A stretch of 48,752 nucleotides of DNA from Chloroflexota bacterium. GTDB lineage: Bacteria > Chloroflexota > Anaerolineae > Anaerolineales > Villigracilaceae. The number at the start of each line of letters is the position of its first letter. The stretch's first letter is position 1. Shown here piece by piece: positions 34,982 to 43,169 of this stretch. The notes beneath the pieces were generated by a model. It searched no databases. It saw nothing but the letters and a program-made list of their open reading frames with translations, and was not told the origin of the DNA. The stretch spans positions 1 through 48,752 of the forward strand of contig JAAENC010000140.1 in NCBI GenBank assembly GCA_024224815.1, written 5' to 3'. The position numbers and the translations under genes were made by a program.

Positions 34982-35983
34982 TTAATTTTGTTTTTTTCTA
35001 AAATCCATCAATTTTTGGTAAATCCCCGATAATGTTTCGCCTTCAGTATTAAAGCCGTAAAAGCCTATAATGCCTGTGAAAAGATAGTTGAAAAGGCGTA
35101 CGATAACGGCGATACTACCGCCGATAGATGCGCTTCCACCCAAAATTGTGATTGCTGTGATGATGGCTGTTTCGAGGGTGCCAATTGCGCCAGGGAGAGA
35201 GGGAATTGCGTTCCCAAAAGCTGCCAAGCCCAGCGTAAAAAGTCCCCAAATGGGCGTGGCGTCAGGAACGAAGGCGTAAACAATAAGGATATATTGCAGG
35301 ATGGCTATACCCCAATTAAAGAGATGCCAAAAGAGAAAGCGGAGGAAAAGCCAGCTATCGGTGAAGACGGAGAGACCCGCCAAGAGGGATGCGACCAACT
35401 CGCCGCCAAGTTCTTGTAATTTAGGAATACGCGCTGAGAGTTTGTCGAAAAGGCCTAGCGCCCAATCTTGGTTTCTGGCGATGAAATAGAGTGCAATAAT
35501 ACCCAAAAGAATAATCCCGCCGCTTGCGATGGCACTTTGCTGCATCCATTTGGCATCGGTGACGAAAGAGAGGGCGGTAATTAGGATAGCGGCTGAAACG
35601 ATCAGGTCGAAAATGCGTTCGACAACGATGGTGGGCAGGATTTCTGTGAATTTCAGATCGGTTTTTTCTGAGAGGAGAAAGGCGCGTCCGAGTTCGCCGA
35701 GGCGAAATGGCAAGACGTTGTTCATCAGGTAGCCTTCGCTGATAGAAATAAGCGTATCTCGATACGAAGGACGATTTTCTAATAATGTGCGCCAGACCAC
35801 GCTGCGAACTAAAATCCACAGACCACCCAAGAGACCGGCGAGCAGGATATATGTGAGATTTGCCGTTTTGAAGGCGGAAGCGATTTCATTCAAATTGACA
35901 GCGCGAAGAACGAGAATGATCAGTCCTATGCTGATAATTGCTCCGGGGAGCCATCGCTTTGATTTTTGGAGGAAGGTTTTCAT
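34982..35983 (-). CDS. UPF0104 (lysylphosphatidylglycerol synthase TM-like) membrane protein
   Basis: A 333-residue protein with about eight hydrophobic segments. It matches the UPF0104/AglD-like family by the characteristic R-S-V-V-W-R and the later E-G-Y-L-M-N-N-V-L-P-F-R-L-G-E-L-G-R-A and E-R-I-F-D-L segments. Family members are membrane proteins linked with lipid or polyprenyl-sugar modification and transport. It is upstream of the epimerase in the same direction, which fits cell surface glycan or glycolipid work. The start at 35983 was preferred to an upstream one inside the repeat. Confidence 0.85.
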   Translation of the reverse strand: MKTFLQKSKRWLPGAIISIGLIILVLRAVNLNEIASAFKTANLTYILLAGLLGGLWILVRSVVWRTLLENRPSYRDTLISISEGYLMNNVLPFRLGELGRAFLLSEKTDLKFTEILPTIVVERIFDLIVSAAILITALSFVTDAKWMQQSAIASGGIILLGIIALYFIARNQDWALGLFDKLSARIPKLQELGGELVASLLAGLSVFTDSWLFLRFLFWHLFNWGIAILQYILIVYAFVPDATPIWGLFTLGLAAFGNAIPSLPGAIGTLETAIITAITILGGSASIGGSIAVIVRLFNYLFTGIIGFYGFNTEGETLSGIYQKLMDFRKKQN

Positions 35984-35994
35984 ATTAAAAGATG

Positions 35995-36073
35995 CACCAC
36001 AGAGACACAAAGGGCACAGAGTTTTTCTCTGTGGTCACAAGGTTTTCTTTGTGCTCTTCGTGCCTTTGTGGTG
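35995..36073. repeat. Palindromic repeat (CACCACAGAGACAC...GTGCCTTTGTGGTG)
   Basis: An imperfect inverted repeat with 26-27-bp arms (35995-36021 and 36048-36073) and a second hairpin in the centre (CAGAG...CTCTG). It occupies most of the gap between lepA and the UPF0104 gene. Built like the element at 2205-2273. Confidence 0.7.
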
Positions 36074-36080
36074 AAAAATT

Positions 36081-37880
36081 CTAATCGTCGTCCAGTTTAA
36101 GAACAGCCATGAATGCAGCCTGTGGGATTTCCACATTGCCGACCATTTTCATGCGTTTCTTGCCCTTTTTCTGCTTTTCGAGCAATTTCTTTTTACGCGA
36201 AACATCACCACCATAGCATTTTGCCAAAACATCTTTTCTTAGGGCTTTTACGTTGGCACGACTAATTACGCGTCCTGAAGCTGCGGCCTGAATAGCGACA
36301 TCAAACATCTGGCGCGGAATGGTTTTGCGTAGCTTTGTGATTAATCTTTGCCCTTTGTGATAGGCAGCGTCACGATGAACGATTGCGGCGAGCGCATCGA
36401 CTGGCTCATGGTTGACTAAAATTTCCAGCTTCACCAGATCGTCTTTGCGATATTCAGAAAGGTGATAGTCGAGCGAGGCATAGCCGCGTGTGCGCGATTT
36501 TAGCTCATCGAAAAAGTCAACGATCAACTCAGAGAGCGGAATTTCGTAATTCAACTGGACGCGGCTGGGCGCGGGATATTGTTGCTCAATGAAAGAGCCA
36601 CGTCGTTTCGTGACCAATTCCATGATCGGACCGTAATAATCGGTGGGCGTGAAAATCTCAATATTCATCCATGGCTCGCGGATCTCTTCGATATCGCCCT
36701 CTTCGGGCAACTCGGCGGGAGAGTCCACCATCACCGTTTCGCCGCTTTTCATCAGCACTTCATATTCAACAGAAGGCGCGGTAAAAAGTACGTTAAGGTT
36801 ATATTCTCGTTCGATGCGCTCCTGAATAATCTCCATGTGGAAAAGTCCCAAAAATCCGGCGCGGAAACCAAATCCCAGCGCCTGAGATGTTTCGGGTTCA
36901 TAAACCAAAGAGGCATCGTTTAGTTGTAATTTTTCAAGTCCATCTCGGAGTTCGGAATACTCTTCTGCCACAACGGGATAGATACCCGCGAAAACCATCG
37001 GCTTCGGCATCTGATATCCGGGAAGCGGATCACTCGCCTGTCCTCTGGCTTGCGTGATGGTATCCCCGACGCGACACTCCTGAATAGTTTTCAAACCTGT
37101 GGCGATATAGCCAACTTCGCCTGCGGTCAGACTTTTTGTCGTTTTCATCGTGGGCGCAAAAATGCCAATCTCAACGGGTTTGAGATCAGTTTTGGTTGCC
37201 ATCAGGTTGAGCGTATCGGTGTGTTTGAGTGAACCATCTACAACACGAACGTAGGCGATAACGCCTTTATAAGAATCGTAATGTGTGTCAAAGATCAGCG
37301 CACGCAAGGGAGCATCAGGCTTTCCTGCTGGGGCTGGGACACGTTTTACTATGGTCTCCAACACCGCAGGGATATTAATATTATTCTTCGCCGAGATACG
37401 CAAAATATCATCTGCGTCTCCACCAAGAAGGCTGACAATATCATTTGCCACTTTATCGGGGTCAGCCGAGGGTAAATCGATCTTGTTAATGACAGGGATG
37501 ATTTCCAAATCCGCTTCAAGCGCAGCGTAGAGATTCGCCAAAGTTTGGGCTTCGATCCCCTGCGTCGCATCCACAATCAGAAGCGCACCTTCGCAAGCAT
37601 TCATTGCGCGGCTGACTTCGTAGCCAAAATCGACATGTCCGGGGGTGTCGATCAAGTTCAAATCGTAGACTTGCCCATCTTCAGCGACATAGTCCATATA
37701 AACGGCAGAGGCTTTGATGGTAACGCCCTTTTCGCGTTCGAGATCCATATCATCGAGTACTTGCGAAGTCATATCACGATCTGCGATCGTATTGGTTAAC
37801 TGCAATAATCGATCAGCAAGCGTCGATTTGCCGTGATCGATATGGGCGATAATTGAAAAATTTCTTGTATTCTTACTCAT
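36081..37880 (-). CDS. lepA: Elongation factor 4 (LepA)
   Basis: Ribosome-dependent GTPase that acts in translation, possibly by back-translocation or in ribosome assembly. The protein has 599 residues, the usual length. Visible motifs: G1 in A-H-I-D-H-G-K-S-T, G3 D-T-P-G-H-V-D-F-G-Y-E-V, G4 N-K-I-D-L-P, and the LepA-specific C-terminal region with H-R-D-A-A-Y-H-K-G-Q-R-L and C-Y-G-G-D-V-S-R-K-K-K-L-L-E-K-Q-K. The start at 37880 leaves the standard S-K-N-T-R-N-F-S-I-I-A-H N-terminus. Confidence 0.97.
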   Translation of the reverse strand: MSKNTRNFSIIAHIDHGKSTLADRLLQLTNTIADRDMTSQVLDDMDLEREKGVTIKASAVYMDYVAEDGQVYDLNLIDTPGHVDFGYEVSRAMNACEGALLIVDATQGIEAQTLANLYAALEADLEIIPVINKIDLPSADPDKVANDIVSLLGGDADDILRISAKNNINIPAVLETIVKRVPAPAGKPDAPLRALIFDTHYDSYKGVIAYVRVVDGSLKHTDTLNLMATKTDLKPVEIGIFAPTMKTTKSLTAGEVGYIATGLKTIQECRVGDTITQARGQASDPLPGYQMPKPMVFAGIYPVVAEEYSELRDGLEKLQLNDASLVYEPETSQALGFGFRAGFLGLFHMEIIQERIEREYNLNVLFTAPSVEYEVLMKSGETVMVDSPAELPEEGDIEEIREPWMNIEIFTPTDYYGPIMELVTKRRGSFIEQQYPAPSRVQLNYEIPLSELIVDFFDELKSRTRGYASLDYHLSEYRKDDLVKLEILVNHEPVDALAAIVHRDAAYHKGQRLITKLRKTIPRQMFDVAIQAAASGRVISRANVKALRKDVLAKCYGGDVSRKKKLLEKQKKGKKRMKMVGNVEIPQAAFMAVLKLDDD

Positions 37881-37969
37881 ATTTCTTTCTACTTTAATCG
37901 TCAAATTTTATAGCGGGGGAAGTATACCATTTTGTAAGGAATTGGGCTTTCGTTAGCTGGTGAGTAAGC

Positions 37970-37975
37970 TATAAT
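37970..37975 (+). promoter_or_regulatory. Candidate -10 element
   Basis: TATAAT lies 48 bases before the ATG of the membrane protein gene at 38024, whose ribosome binding site is AAGGAGG. No clear -35 is seen at the right spacing. Confidence 0.35.
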
Positions 37976-38023
37976 ATTATTCCTGTTTATATTATTTCTC
38001 TTACAAAAGGAGGCGGAAGCCAC

Positions 38024-39379
38024 ATGAAAATCTTTAGAAAAGCTATTGCAGTGATCTTAATCATTCTTGTAATTTTACTTTTGCCACTTTCAGTGATTCT
38101 AAAAAATGCTGATGAAGTATTGTTTTCTCCTGATGTGATATGGGACTTGGTCGATGAACATATTGTCAACTCAGAGGTCATTTATGAACCTGTTCAAAGT
38201 TATGTTCGCCCCATGATTTCTGATGTGGAACTAGAACCCGTATTGAGACTTAACTGGGTAAAAGCATGGGATGGATTAAGTGAAAATGAATTTGATTCTG
38301 TGTTGGATTCATTTCAGATAATTGAGGGGATTACACCAATTGCAAAGGATACCATCTATGGCTTATTTGACTGGTTGGGATCAAAATCATCCGAGCCTAT
38401 ACCTGAAATTGAACTAGTTTCTATTAAGGAGAATCTAGTTTCTCAGGATGAATTAATTACAGACTCTATCTTGTCTCCTTATCTTGAGACCTTCTCCGCT
38501 TGCTCCCCCGAGGAAACTGAATTTCTACTGCCCTTACCTCTTACAGCTACTGTATCTAAAGATTTTGAAGAGACCAATTATAGGGTTGATATTGTCAACC
38601 CAAATAGCTATATAAGCTACGAATTGGACGGAATGAGAATTGGCATATTAGGAGATGATGACCGTCTTAAATCTTTTAAAGTCCCCAGTTGCTTTCAAAT
38701 GGTTGGGCGCACATTTAAGCCAAGTGTAACTACGAATGTGTTTAGTTGTTATCTGGAAGCCTCAGCCGGTCTTGCAGATCAAATGAATAATTCCCTTGAG
38801 TTTTCCACAACAAAAATTGAACCAAAGGATTGGGATCCCGAAGGTATTTGTGCACCACCTTACGACGAGACCCTTGCTCTGATGGTTCCACAAACAACAG
38901 AAATTACAGAGAGTGTGGCAGAAAAAATACCAAATGAAATCCAGATAATGGATATTCCTTCTAGTAAGCTTGTATCTATTAAGGAACAAATATCTCAGGG
39001 TCGTCTAGTTGCTCAATTTGGATGGATTGCAGTATCAGTTGTTCTTTTACTCGCTGCCTTGATCGCAGTTGGATTCAGTAAAAAAATATTGGGCTGGCTT
39101 GGTTGGCCTCTTTTAATTGCTGGAGGAATTTTGATTGTGATTGCACTTCAAGCAAAAGTACTTCTTGGCTTAGCTTGGACATCGCTTTCTCCGTTGTTTA
39201 TTCATGATGTTCCCTCTTATCTAGCACAGCCGTTAGAGGCAATATTTGATGCTCTTTTCACCTTGATTTCTGCCCCTGTAATGCAACAGGCGCTAATTAT
39301 TTTGGGAACAGCATTAGTTGCGCTTGTTTTATCTTTTCTTTTGCGAGAAAAGACAACTGAAAAACAAGTAGAAGATTAG
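38024..39379 (+). CDS. Membrane protein with large external domain, unknown function
   Basis: A 451-residue protein with an N-terminal membrane helix (about 7-27), a long external region (about 30-325) and four C-terminal hydrophobic segments. The external part is acidic, contains four or five Cys and starts with D-E-V-L-F-S-P-D. I do not recognise the family. AT-rich compared with the neighbours. It is followed by its own terminator. Confidence 0.65.
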   Translation: MKIFRKAIAVILIILVILLLPLSVILKNADEVLFSPDVIWDLVDEHIVNSEVIYEPVQSYVRPMISDVELEPVLRLNWVKAWDGLSENEFDSVLDSFQIIEGITPIAKDTIYGLFDWLGSKSSEPIPEIELVSIKENLVSQDELITDSILSPYLETFSACSPEETEFLLPLPLTATVSKDFEETNYRVDIVNPNSYISYELDGMRIGILGDDDRLKSFKVPSCFQMVGRTFKPSVTTNVFSCYLEASAGLADQMNNSLEFSTTKIEPKDWDPEGICAPPYDETLALMVPQTTEITESVAEKIPNEIQIMDIPSSKLVSIKEQISQGRLVAQFGWIAVSVVLLLAALIAVGFSKKILGWLGWPLLIAGGILIVIALQAKVLLGLAWTSLSPLFIHDVPSYLAQPLEAIFDALFTLISAPVMQQALIILGTALVALVLSFLLREKTTEKQVED

Positions 39380-39399
39380 AAGAAAACAAAGATTACAGA

Positions 39400-39435
39400 A
39401 AAGATCGGCGCAGTTGATCGTGCCGGTCTTTTTTT
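39400..39435 (+). terminator. Terminator of the membrane protein gene
   Basis: A stem AAGATCGGCGC...TGCCGGTCTT, pairing with G-U pairs in RNA, followed by seven Ts. It lies 20 bases after the stop. Confidence 0.75.
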
Positions 39436-39490
39436 ATACATAATACGCTATTGGCCACTCTCAAAAAAGATTGTACTAACTATCACATGC

Positions 39491-39496
39491 TATAAT
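39491..39496 (+). promoter_or_regulatory. Candidate -10 element of the heme A synthase gene
   Basis: TATAAT lies 23 bases upstream of the ATG at 39519. TTGTAC (39471-39476) is at only 14-base spacing, so the -35 is uncertain. Confidence 0.4.
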
Positions 39497-39518
39497 TTCT
39501 TAAAAACTCGGAGCTACT

Positions 39519-40553
39519 ATGCCACAAAGTAAAAATCGTGCTGTCATGATTTGGTTATCTGCCTTTGCCTTTATTGTCGCCTTTTTGGTGGTTTTTGGGG
39601 GATTTGTACGTCTGACCCGTTCGGGGCTGTCTATTGTTGAGTGGAATCCAGTTAGTGGTACTTTCCCGCCTATTGGCGAAGAGGCCTGGCAGGATGAGTT
39701 CTCTAAATATCAGTTAACACCAGAATTTCAAAAAGTCAACAAGGATATGACGCTGGAAAGTTATCAGCGTATTTTTTATGTTGAATGGACCCATCGCTTG
39801 CTCGCTCGTCTGGCTGGATTGTTCTACGCTATTCCCGTATTCTTTTTCTTGATCAAAGGATATATCCCGCGCAAAGAATTTGGGATCTATTTCCTGATGG
39901 GCTTGCTTTTTATTGGGCAGGCTTTTATGGGCTGGTTTATGGTTGCGAGCGGATTAGTTGATCGCCCAGAGGTCAGCCATATCCGTTTAACTTTACATTT
40001 ACTATTGGCATTGGCGCTCTTTGGGCTAAGTTTATGGGTGTCTTTCGGCCATCGTTTTGGATTTCCTGACTATAGTGTGAAAGCAAAATGGTCTGCTCTT
40101 TCAAAGTTTGCAGCTCTTGGTGTGAGCGTTTTGCTTCTGCAGATCTCATACGGAGGCTTTACAGCTGGTCTTAAGGCAGGACTTGTTTCAAATACTTGGC
40201 CCCTAATGTTCGGAAAATGGATTCCAGACGATTTATTTACAAAAGCAGCTTATATCCTGGAATCGGCGCAAACAGTTATTTTTATACACAGATGGTTTGC
40301 TTTTATTGCCTTATTCTTTGGCATCGCTCTCTACTTTCTTGCGCGAAAACATAATCTTTCTCGTGATCTTAGTGTCGGATTATTATGGTTGCTCGTTTTA
40401 GGTAGTGTTCAAATATTTTTTGGTATATTGGTTATTAGACACAGTGTATATATTTTTATAGCACTTGTACATCAATTAACTGCGGTTTTTTTATTTCGCT
40501 GGGCTATATTCTTTATGCATCGTTTTCGGGCTATGGATTATCGTAAGATTTGA
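39519..40553 (+). CDS. ctaA: Heme A synthase (CtaA/Cox15 type)
   Basis: Integral membrane enzyme that oxidises the C8 methyl of heme O to a formyl group, giving heme A for cytochrome oxidase. The protein has 344 residues with eight predicted membrane helices. The Cox15-type signature is clear: G-G-F-V-R-L-T-R-S-G-L-S-I-V-E-W-N-P and Y-V-E-W-T-H-R-L-L-A-R; further His residues are found in S-H-I-R-L-T-L-H-L and in I-H-R-W-F-A and L-V-H-Q-L. It lacks the Cys pair of Bacillus-type CtaA. It is convergent with the oxidase operon genes. Confidence 0.93.
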   Translation: MPQSKNRAVMIWLSAFAFIVAFLVVFGGFVRLTRSGLSIVEWNPVSGTFPPIGEEAWQDEFSKYQLTPEFQKVNKDMTLESYQRIFYVEWTHRLLARLAGLFYAIPVFFFLIKGYIPRKEFGIYFLMGLLFIGQAFMGWFMVASGLVDRPEVSHIRLTLHLLLALALFGLSLWVSFGHRFGFPDYSVKAKWSALSKFAALGVSVLLLQISYGGFTAGLKAGLVSNTWPLMFGKWIPDDLFTKAAYILESAQTVIFIHRWFAFIALFFGIALYFLARKHNLSRDLSVGLLWLLVLGSVQIFFGILVIRHSVYIFIALVHQLTAVFLFRWAIFFMHRFRAMDYRKI

Positions 40554-40574
40554 TACCAACTCTTTGCAGGAATC

Positions 40575-40611
40575 AAAAAGTCTCGCTGGTGAAAACTAGC
40601 GAGACTTTTTT
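40575..40611. terminator. Heme A synthase terminator
   Basis: Perfect 13-bp stem (40575-40587 with 40598-40610) framed by A- and T-runs. Works for ctaA and probably in both directions. Confidence 0.9.
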
Positions 40612-40659
40612 GTAAACTAATTTCTTGTTTATAAATTATTTAGAAGTCACATAATGATA

Positions 40660-40738
40660 TGTCTTTGCGAACCCCGATGTTCTTCGGGGTGAAGCAATCT
40701 TTCTTTCATAGATGGAGATTGCCGCGTCGCAATGACAG
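40660..40738. repeat. Palindromic repeat (TGTCTTTGCGA...TCGCAATGACA)
   Basis: Copy of the element at 34891, with ends TGTCTTTGCGA and TCGCAATGACAGA and the inner GAAGCAATCT...AGATTGCCGCG pairing. An additional short hairpin, CCCCGATGTTCTTCGGGG, lies in its left arm. Confidence 0.7.
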
Positions 40739-40752
40739 ACATTTGTGTTAAT

Positions 40753-40919
40753 TGCCCCCTCTGCCCTAAAGGGCATCTCCCCCAAATTCTGAGTACGGAA
40801 TTTAGGGGAGAAAATAGACGTTCTATATTTTCTGAAAGCTCTCTTTTTCTTTGTCCCCCTAAATGCGAAGCATTTGGGGGGACGCCCTAGCGCAGCGAGG
40901 GGCAGGGGGGTGTTAAAAT
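40753..40919. repeat. Long C/G-rich inverted repeat
   Basis: Left arm CCCCCTCTGCCCTAAAGGGC...CCCCCAAATT is mirrored by CTAAATGCGAAGCATTTGGGG...GAGGGGCAGGGGGG. The arms are about 65 bp long and imperfect, with a middle of about 35 bp. Confidence 0.6.
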
Positions 40920-40931
40920 TAAAGTGCGTAA

Positions 40932-42248
40932 TTAAATAACCGCATCTATCATCAAGGCGAGGAAAATAAAGGCCAAATACATACTGGAATAACGGTACAT
41001 TTTCCAAGCAATTTGATTGCCTTCCTGGCGCCAAACCTGCCAGGCGGTGTGGATCAGCCAAATGCCGAGAATGATTGCTGAGATAAGGTAAATTGTTCCT
41101 GCAAATTTAAAGACCGACATCAATAATGTCAATGCTACCAGTTCCAGCGTATAGACCAAAATTTGGCGGCGGGTTTCTTTTTCGCCACGAATGACAGGCA
41201 TCATGGGAACACCAGCGCGGGCATAATCCTTTTTGCGGACGATGGCCAAAGCCCAAAAATGGGGCGGCGTCCACATGAAAACAATCGCAAATAAGAATAA
41301 TGAAGGGATATTTAAACTGCCGGTAACCGCTGCCCAGCCAACAAGAGGCGGAATCGCACCTGCGCCACCACCGATAACGATATTTTGAACAGTCGCTTTT
41401 TTAAGCCAAACACTGTACAGAATTACATAATAGATAATGCCCGCCAGCGATAAAAATGCGGCCAACAAATTGACAAAACCTGCATAAATATAAAAGCTGA
41501 TTACAGAGAGCGCCAAACCGAAGGCAAAACCTTCTGCGGGGGTCATACGTTCTGCCGCCAGCGGACGTTTAGCGGTGCGTTGCATGTTTTTATCAAGATC
41601 ACGGTCTATATATTGATTCAGTGCAGATGAGCCGCCAGCGGCAAAATAACCGCCTAACATTACCCAGAAAGTCAATGAGAAGGAAGGCCAGGCTTTTCCA
41701 CCCACGACCATTCCGGCGTAGGTTGTGACGAGTAAAAGTAGAACAACGATCGGTTTTGTGAGGGTCAGGAAATCTCGTCCACGTTGGCGCCAATTAAAGG
41801 GTGGCAGCGCAACGGCCTCAGATGCCAAATAACCGGAGGCAAGCACAAGTCCAAGTAGGCTCCCCCACAAGGCTACTGCCGTTAATGTGTGCATAACGGA
41901 TAAATAGAGCGGAAATCCGCGTGTGACTTCCATCGCTCCAACAAAGGATTGCGCAAAAAAGAGAATGACGGTCATTGTGCTGAGCGGCAACAAAATTCGA
42001 TGGTCGCGCATATCGCTCCAGGCCTTAAAGAGCAGATAGAGCATTAATATGCTGGCAAATCCGACGGAGGCGCGGTGCAAAAGTTGGCCCCAGCCTAAAA
42101 TGCCTTCTGGCTGGCAAAGTGGCCAGCCTACGCAGGCCTCTGTTGCTTCGGCGGTCGTGACCAAACGCCCGCCAATTGTGACGAGCAGAAGGGCTAATAA
42201 TACAAGAATTGTTAGCTTTGTAAATGATGAGGAGAATGAAAATTTCAT
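40932..42248 (-). CDS. ctaB: Half-CtaA fused to heme O synthase (protoheme IX farnesyltransferase, CtaB)
   Basis: A 438-residue membrane protein of two modules. Residues 158-438 are CtaB, which adds a farnesyl group to protoheme to make heme O; the prenyltransferase motifs are N211-x3-D215-x3-D219 in N-Q-Y-I-D-R-D-L-D-K-N-M-Q-R-T, and W-T-P-P-H-F-W-A-L-A-I. Residues 1-150 resemble the N-terminal four-helix half of Bacillus-type heme A synthase: R-L-V-T-T-A-E-A, a Cys pair (C39, C45), and heme-ligand-type His58 (L-L-H-R-A) and His120 (V-M-H-T-L-T-A). The ATG at 42248 has an AAGGA ribosome binding site and overlaps the SURF1 stop (ATGA), so the two are coupled. Confidence 0.92.
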   Translation of the reverse strand: MKFSFSSSFTKLTILVLLALLLVTIGGRLVTTAEATEACVGWPLCQPEGILGWGQLLHRASVGFASILMLYLLFKAWSDMRDHRILLPLSTMTVILFFAQSFVGAMEVTRGFPLYLSVMHTLTAVALWGSLLGLVLASGYLASEAVALPPFNWRQRGRDFLTLTKPIVVLLLLVTTYAGMVVGGKAWPSFSLTFWVMLGGYFAAGGSSALNQYIDRDLDKNMQRTAKRPLAAERMTPAEGFAFGLALSVISFYIYAGFVNLLAAFLSLAGIIYYVILYSVWLKKATVQNIVIGGGAGAIPPLVGWAAVTGSLNIPSLFLFAIVFMWTPPHFWALAIVRKKDYARAGVPMMPVIRGEKETRRQILVYTLELVALTLLMSVFKFAGTIYLISAIILGIWLIHTAWQVWRQEGNQIAWKMYRYSSMYLAFIFLALMIDAVI

Positions 42249-42997
42249 CGTTTTTCCTTTATTTGTTGACGTACATAAAATGGATAACCCAGCAATAAAA
42301 TTGTTGCGTAGGTAAACCATTGCACAGCATAACCCTGATGCGACCCTTCGCTTAATTCAATTTCCGGCTGATAAGGGATCGGTGGCTCGGTATCTTGAGA
42401 ATCAATATCGGGTTGGACATAAATATTTAGCAGTGGATAAGGAAGCTGCAACTTGATACGCTCAAGATTAACCATATTCCAGAATTCGAGTTTATCTTGC
42501 CCCTCTGCTAGTTCGGGGTCCGGTACGCCGCCCAAGTCTGGCTCGGTGCTCCCTTGCCGAATCTGTCCCCGAAGCGTGATTGCGCCCGCCTGATCGTATT
42601 TGCGCCAATCGGCAGGTGAATCGTTTCCCGCGGCGGGAATCCAGCCCCTATCTACCAAGACGGCAGAGCCATCATCTAAAAGTAGTGGGGTGAGCAAATG
42701 ATAACCGTATTCATTTTCAAAATAGCGGTTTCGCAAAGCGACCTGATTTTCAAAATCATAAGTTCCGCTCACAGACACGGCCCTATATTCCATGATCGTC
42801 AGGTCATCTGCGGATTCTTCGTTTAAGAGAAAGGCCTCTGCTGCCCACATGCTTTCAACATGGGCGTTAAATGCGCGGCGCTTTTCAAGACGGTCTAATT
42901 GCCAAAGACCAAGCCGAATGCAAACTGCGCCACCGGCAAGAACCAAGATGGTCGCAAAAATCCATTGACGTGAGAACAAGGCACGAAAAATTCTCAT
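42245..42997 (-). CDS. SURF1 family cytochrome oxidase assembly protein
   Basis: A 250-residue protein with one membrane helix near each end and an extracytoplasmic domain, the SURF1 layout. Motifs: L-G-L-W-Q-L-D-R-L-E-K-R near residue 30, V-D-R-G-W-I-P, and near the C-terminus H-Q-G-Y-A-V-Q-W-F-T-Y-A. SURF1 proteins help put heme A into subunit I. Start at 42997, which has an AAGGA ribosome binding site. Overlaps the following ctaB gene by 4 bases. Confidence 0.92.
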   Translation of the reverse strand: MRIFRALFSRQWIFATILVLAGGAVCIRLGLWQLDRLEKRRAFNAHVESMWAAEAFLLNEESADDLTIMEYRAVSVSGTYDFENQVALRNRYFENEYGYHLLTPLLLDDGSAVLVDRGWIPAAGNDSPADWRKYDQAGAITLRGQIRQGSTEPDLGGVPDPELAEGQDKLEFWNMVNLERIKLQLPYPLLNIYVQPDIDSQDTEPPIPYQPEIELSEGSHQGYAVQWFTYATILLLGYPFYVRQQIKEKR

Positions 42998-43042
42998 GCT
43001 TTTTCCTTTTTTTTGGTAATAACTGTGTAGCAAATAATGGGC

Positions 43043-43131
43043 ATGTCACAGCGAGCGGAGTTTACAAAGCGTGGCTGTCTCCCTCACAATCTTGGGGATT
43101 GCTTCGGCGATAAAACTGCCTCGCAATGACA
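43043..43131. repeat. Palindromic repeat (TGTCACAGCGAG...CTCGCAATGACA)
   Basis: Third copy of the element at 34891 and 40660. The right half reads CGATAAAACTGCCTCGCAATGACA, the same GGCAGTTTTATCG-type sequence as the left half of the 34891 copy but in the opposite orientation. It lies between SURF1 and the cupredoxin-like gene. Confidence 0.7.
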
Positions 43132-43169
43132 AAGCTATTGCTTACTTTTTACTACTATTTTTTAGAGTT

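Larger units (their letters stand above)
40554..40931. other. 378-bp gene-free stretch with a terminator and two repeats
   Basis: No gene is supported. It holds the heme A synthase terminator (40575-40611), a TTTGCGA-type repeat (40660-40738) and a long C/G-rich inverted repeat (40753-40919). The two genes flanking it are convergent, so the repeats lie where transcripts meet. Confidence 0.6.
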
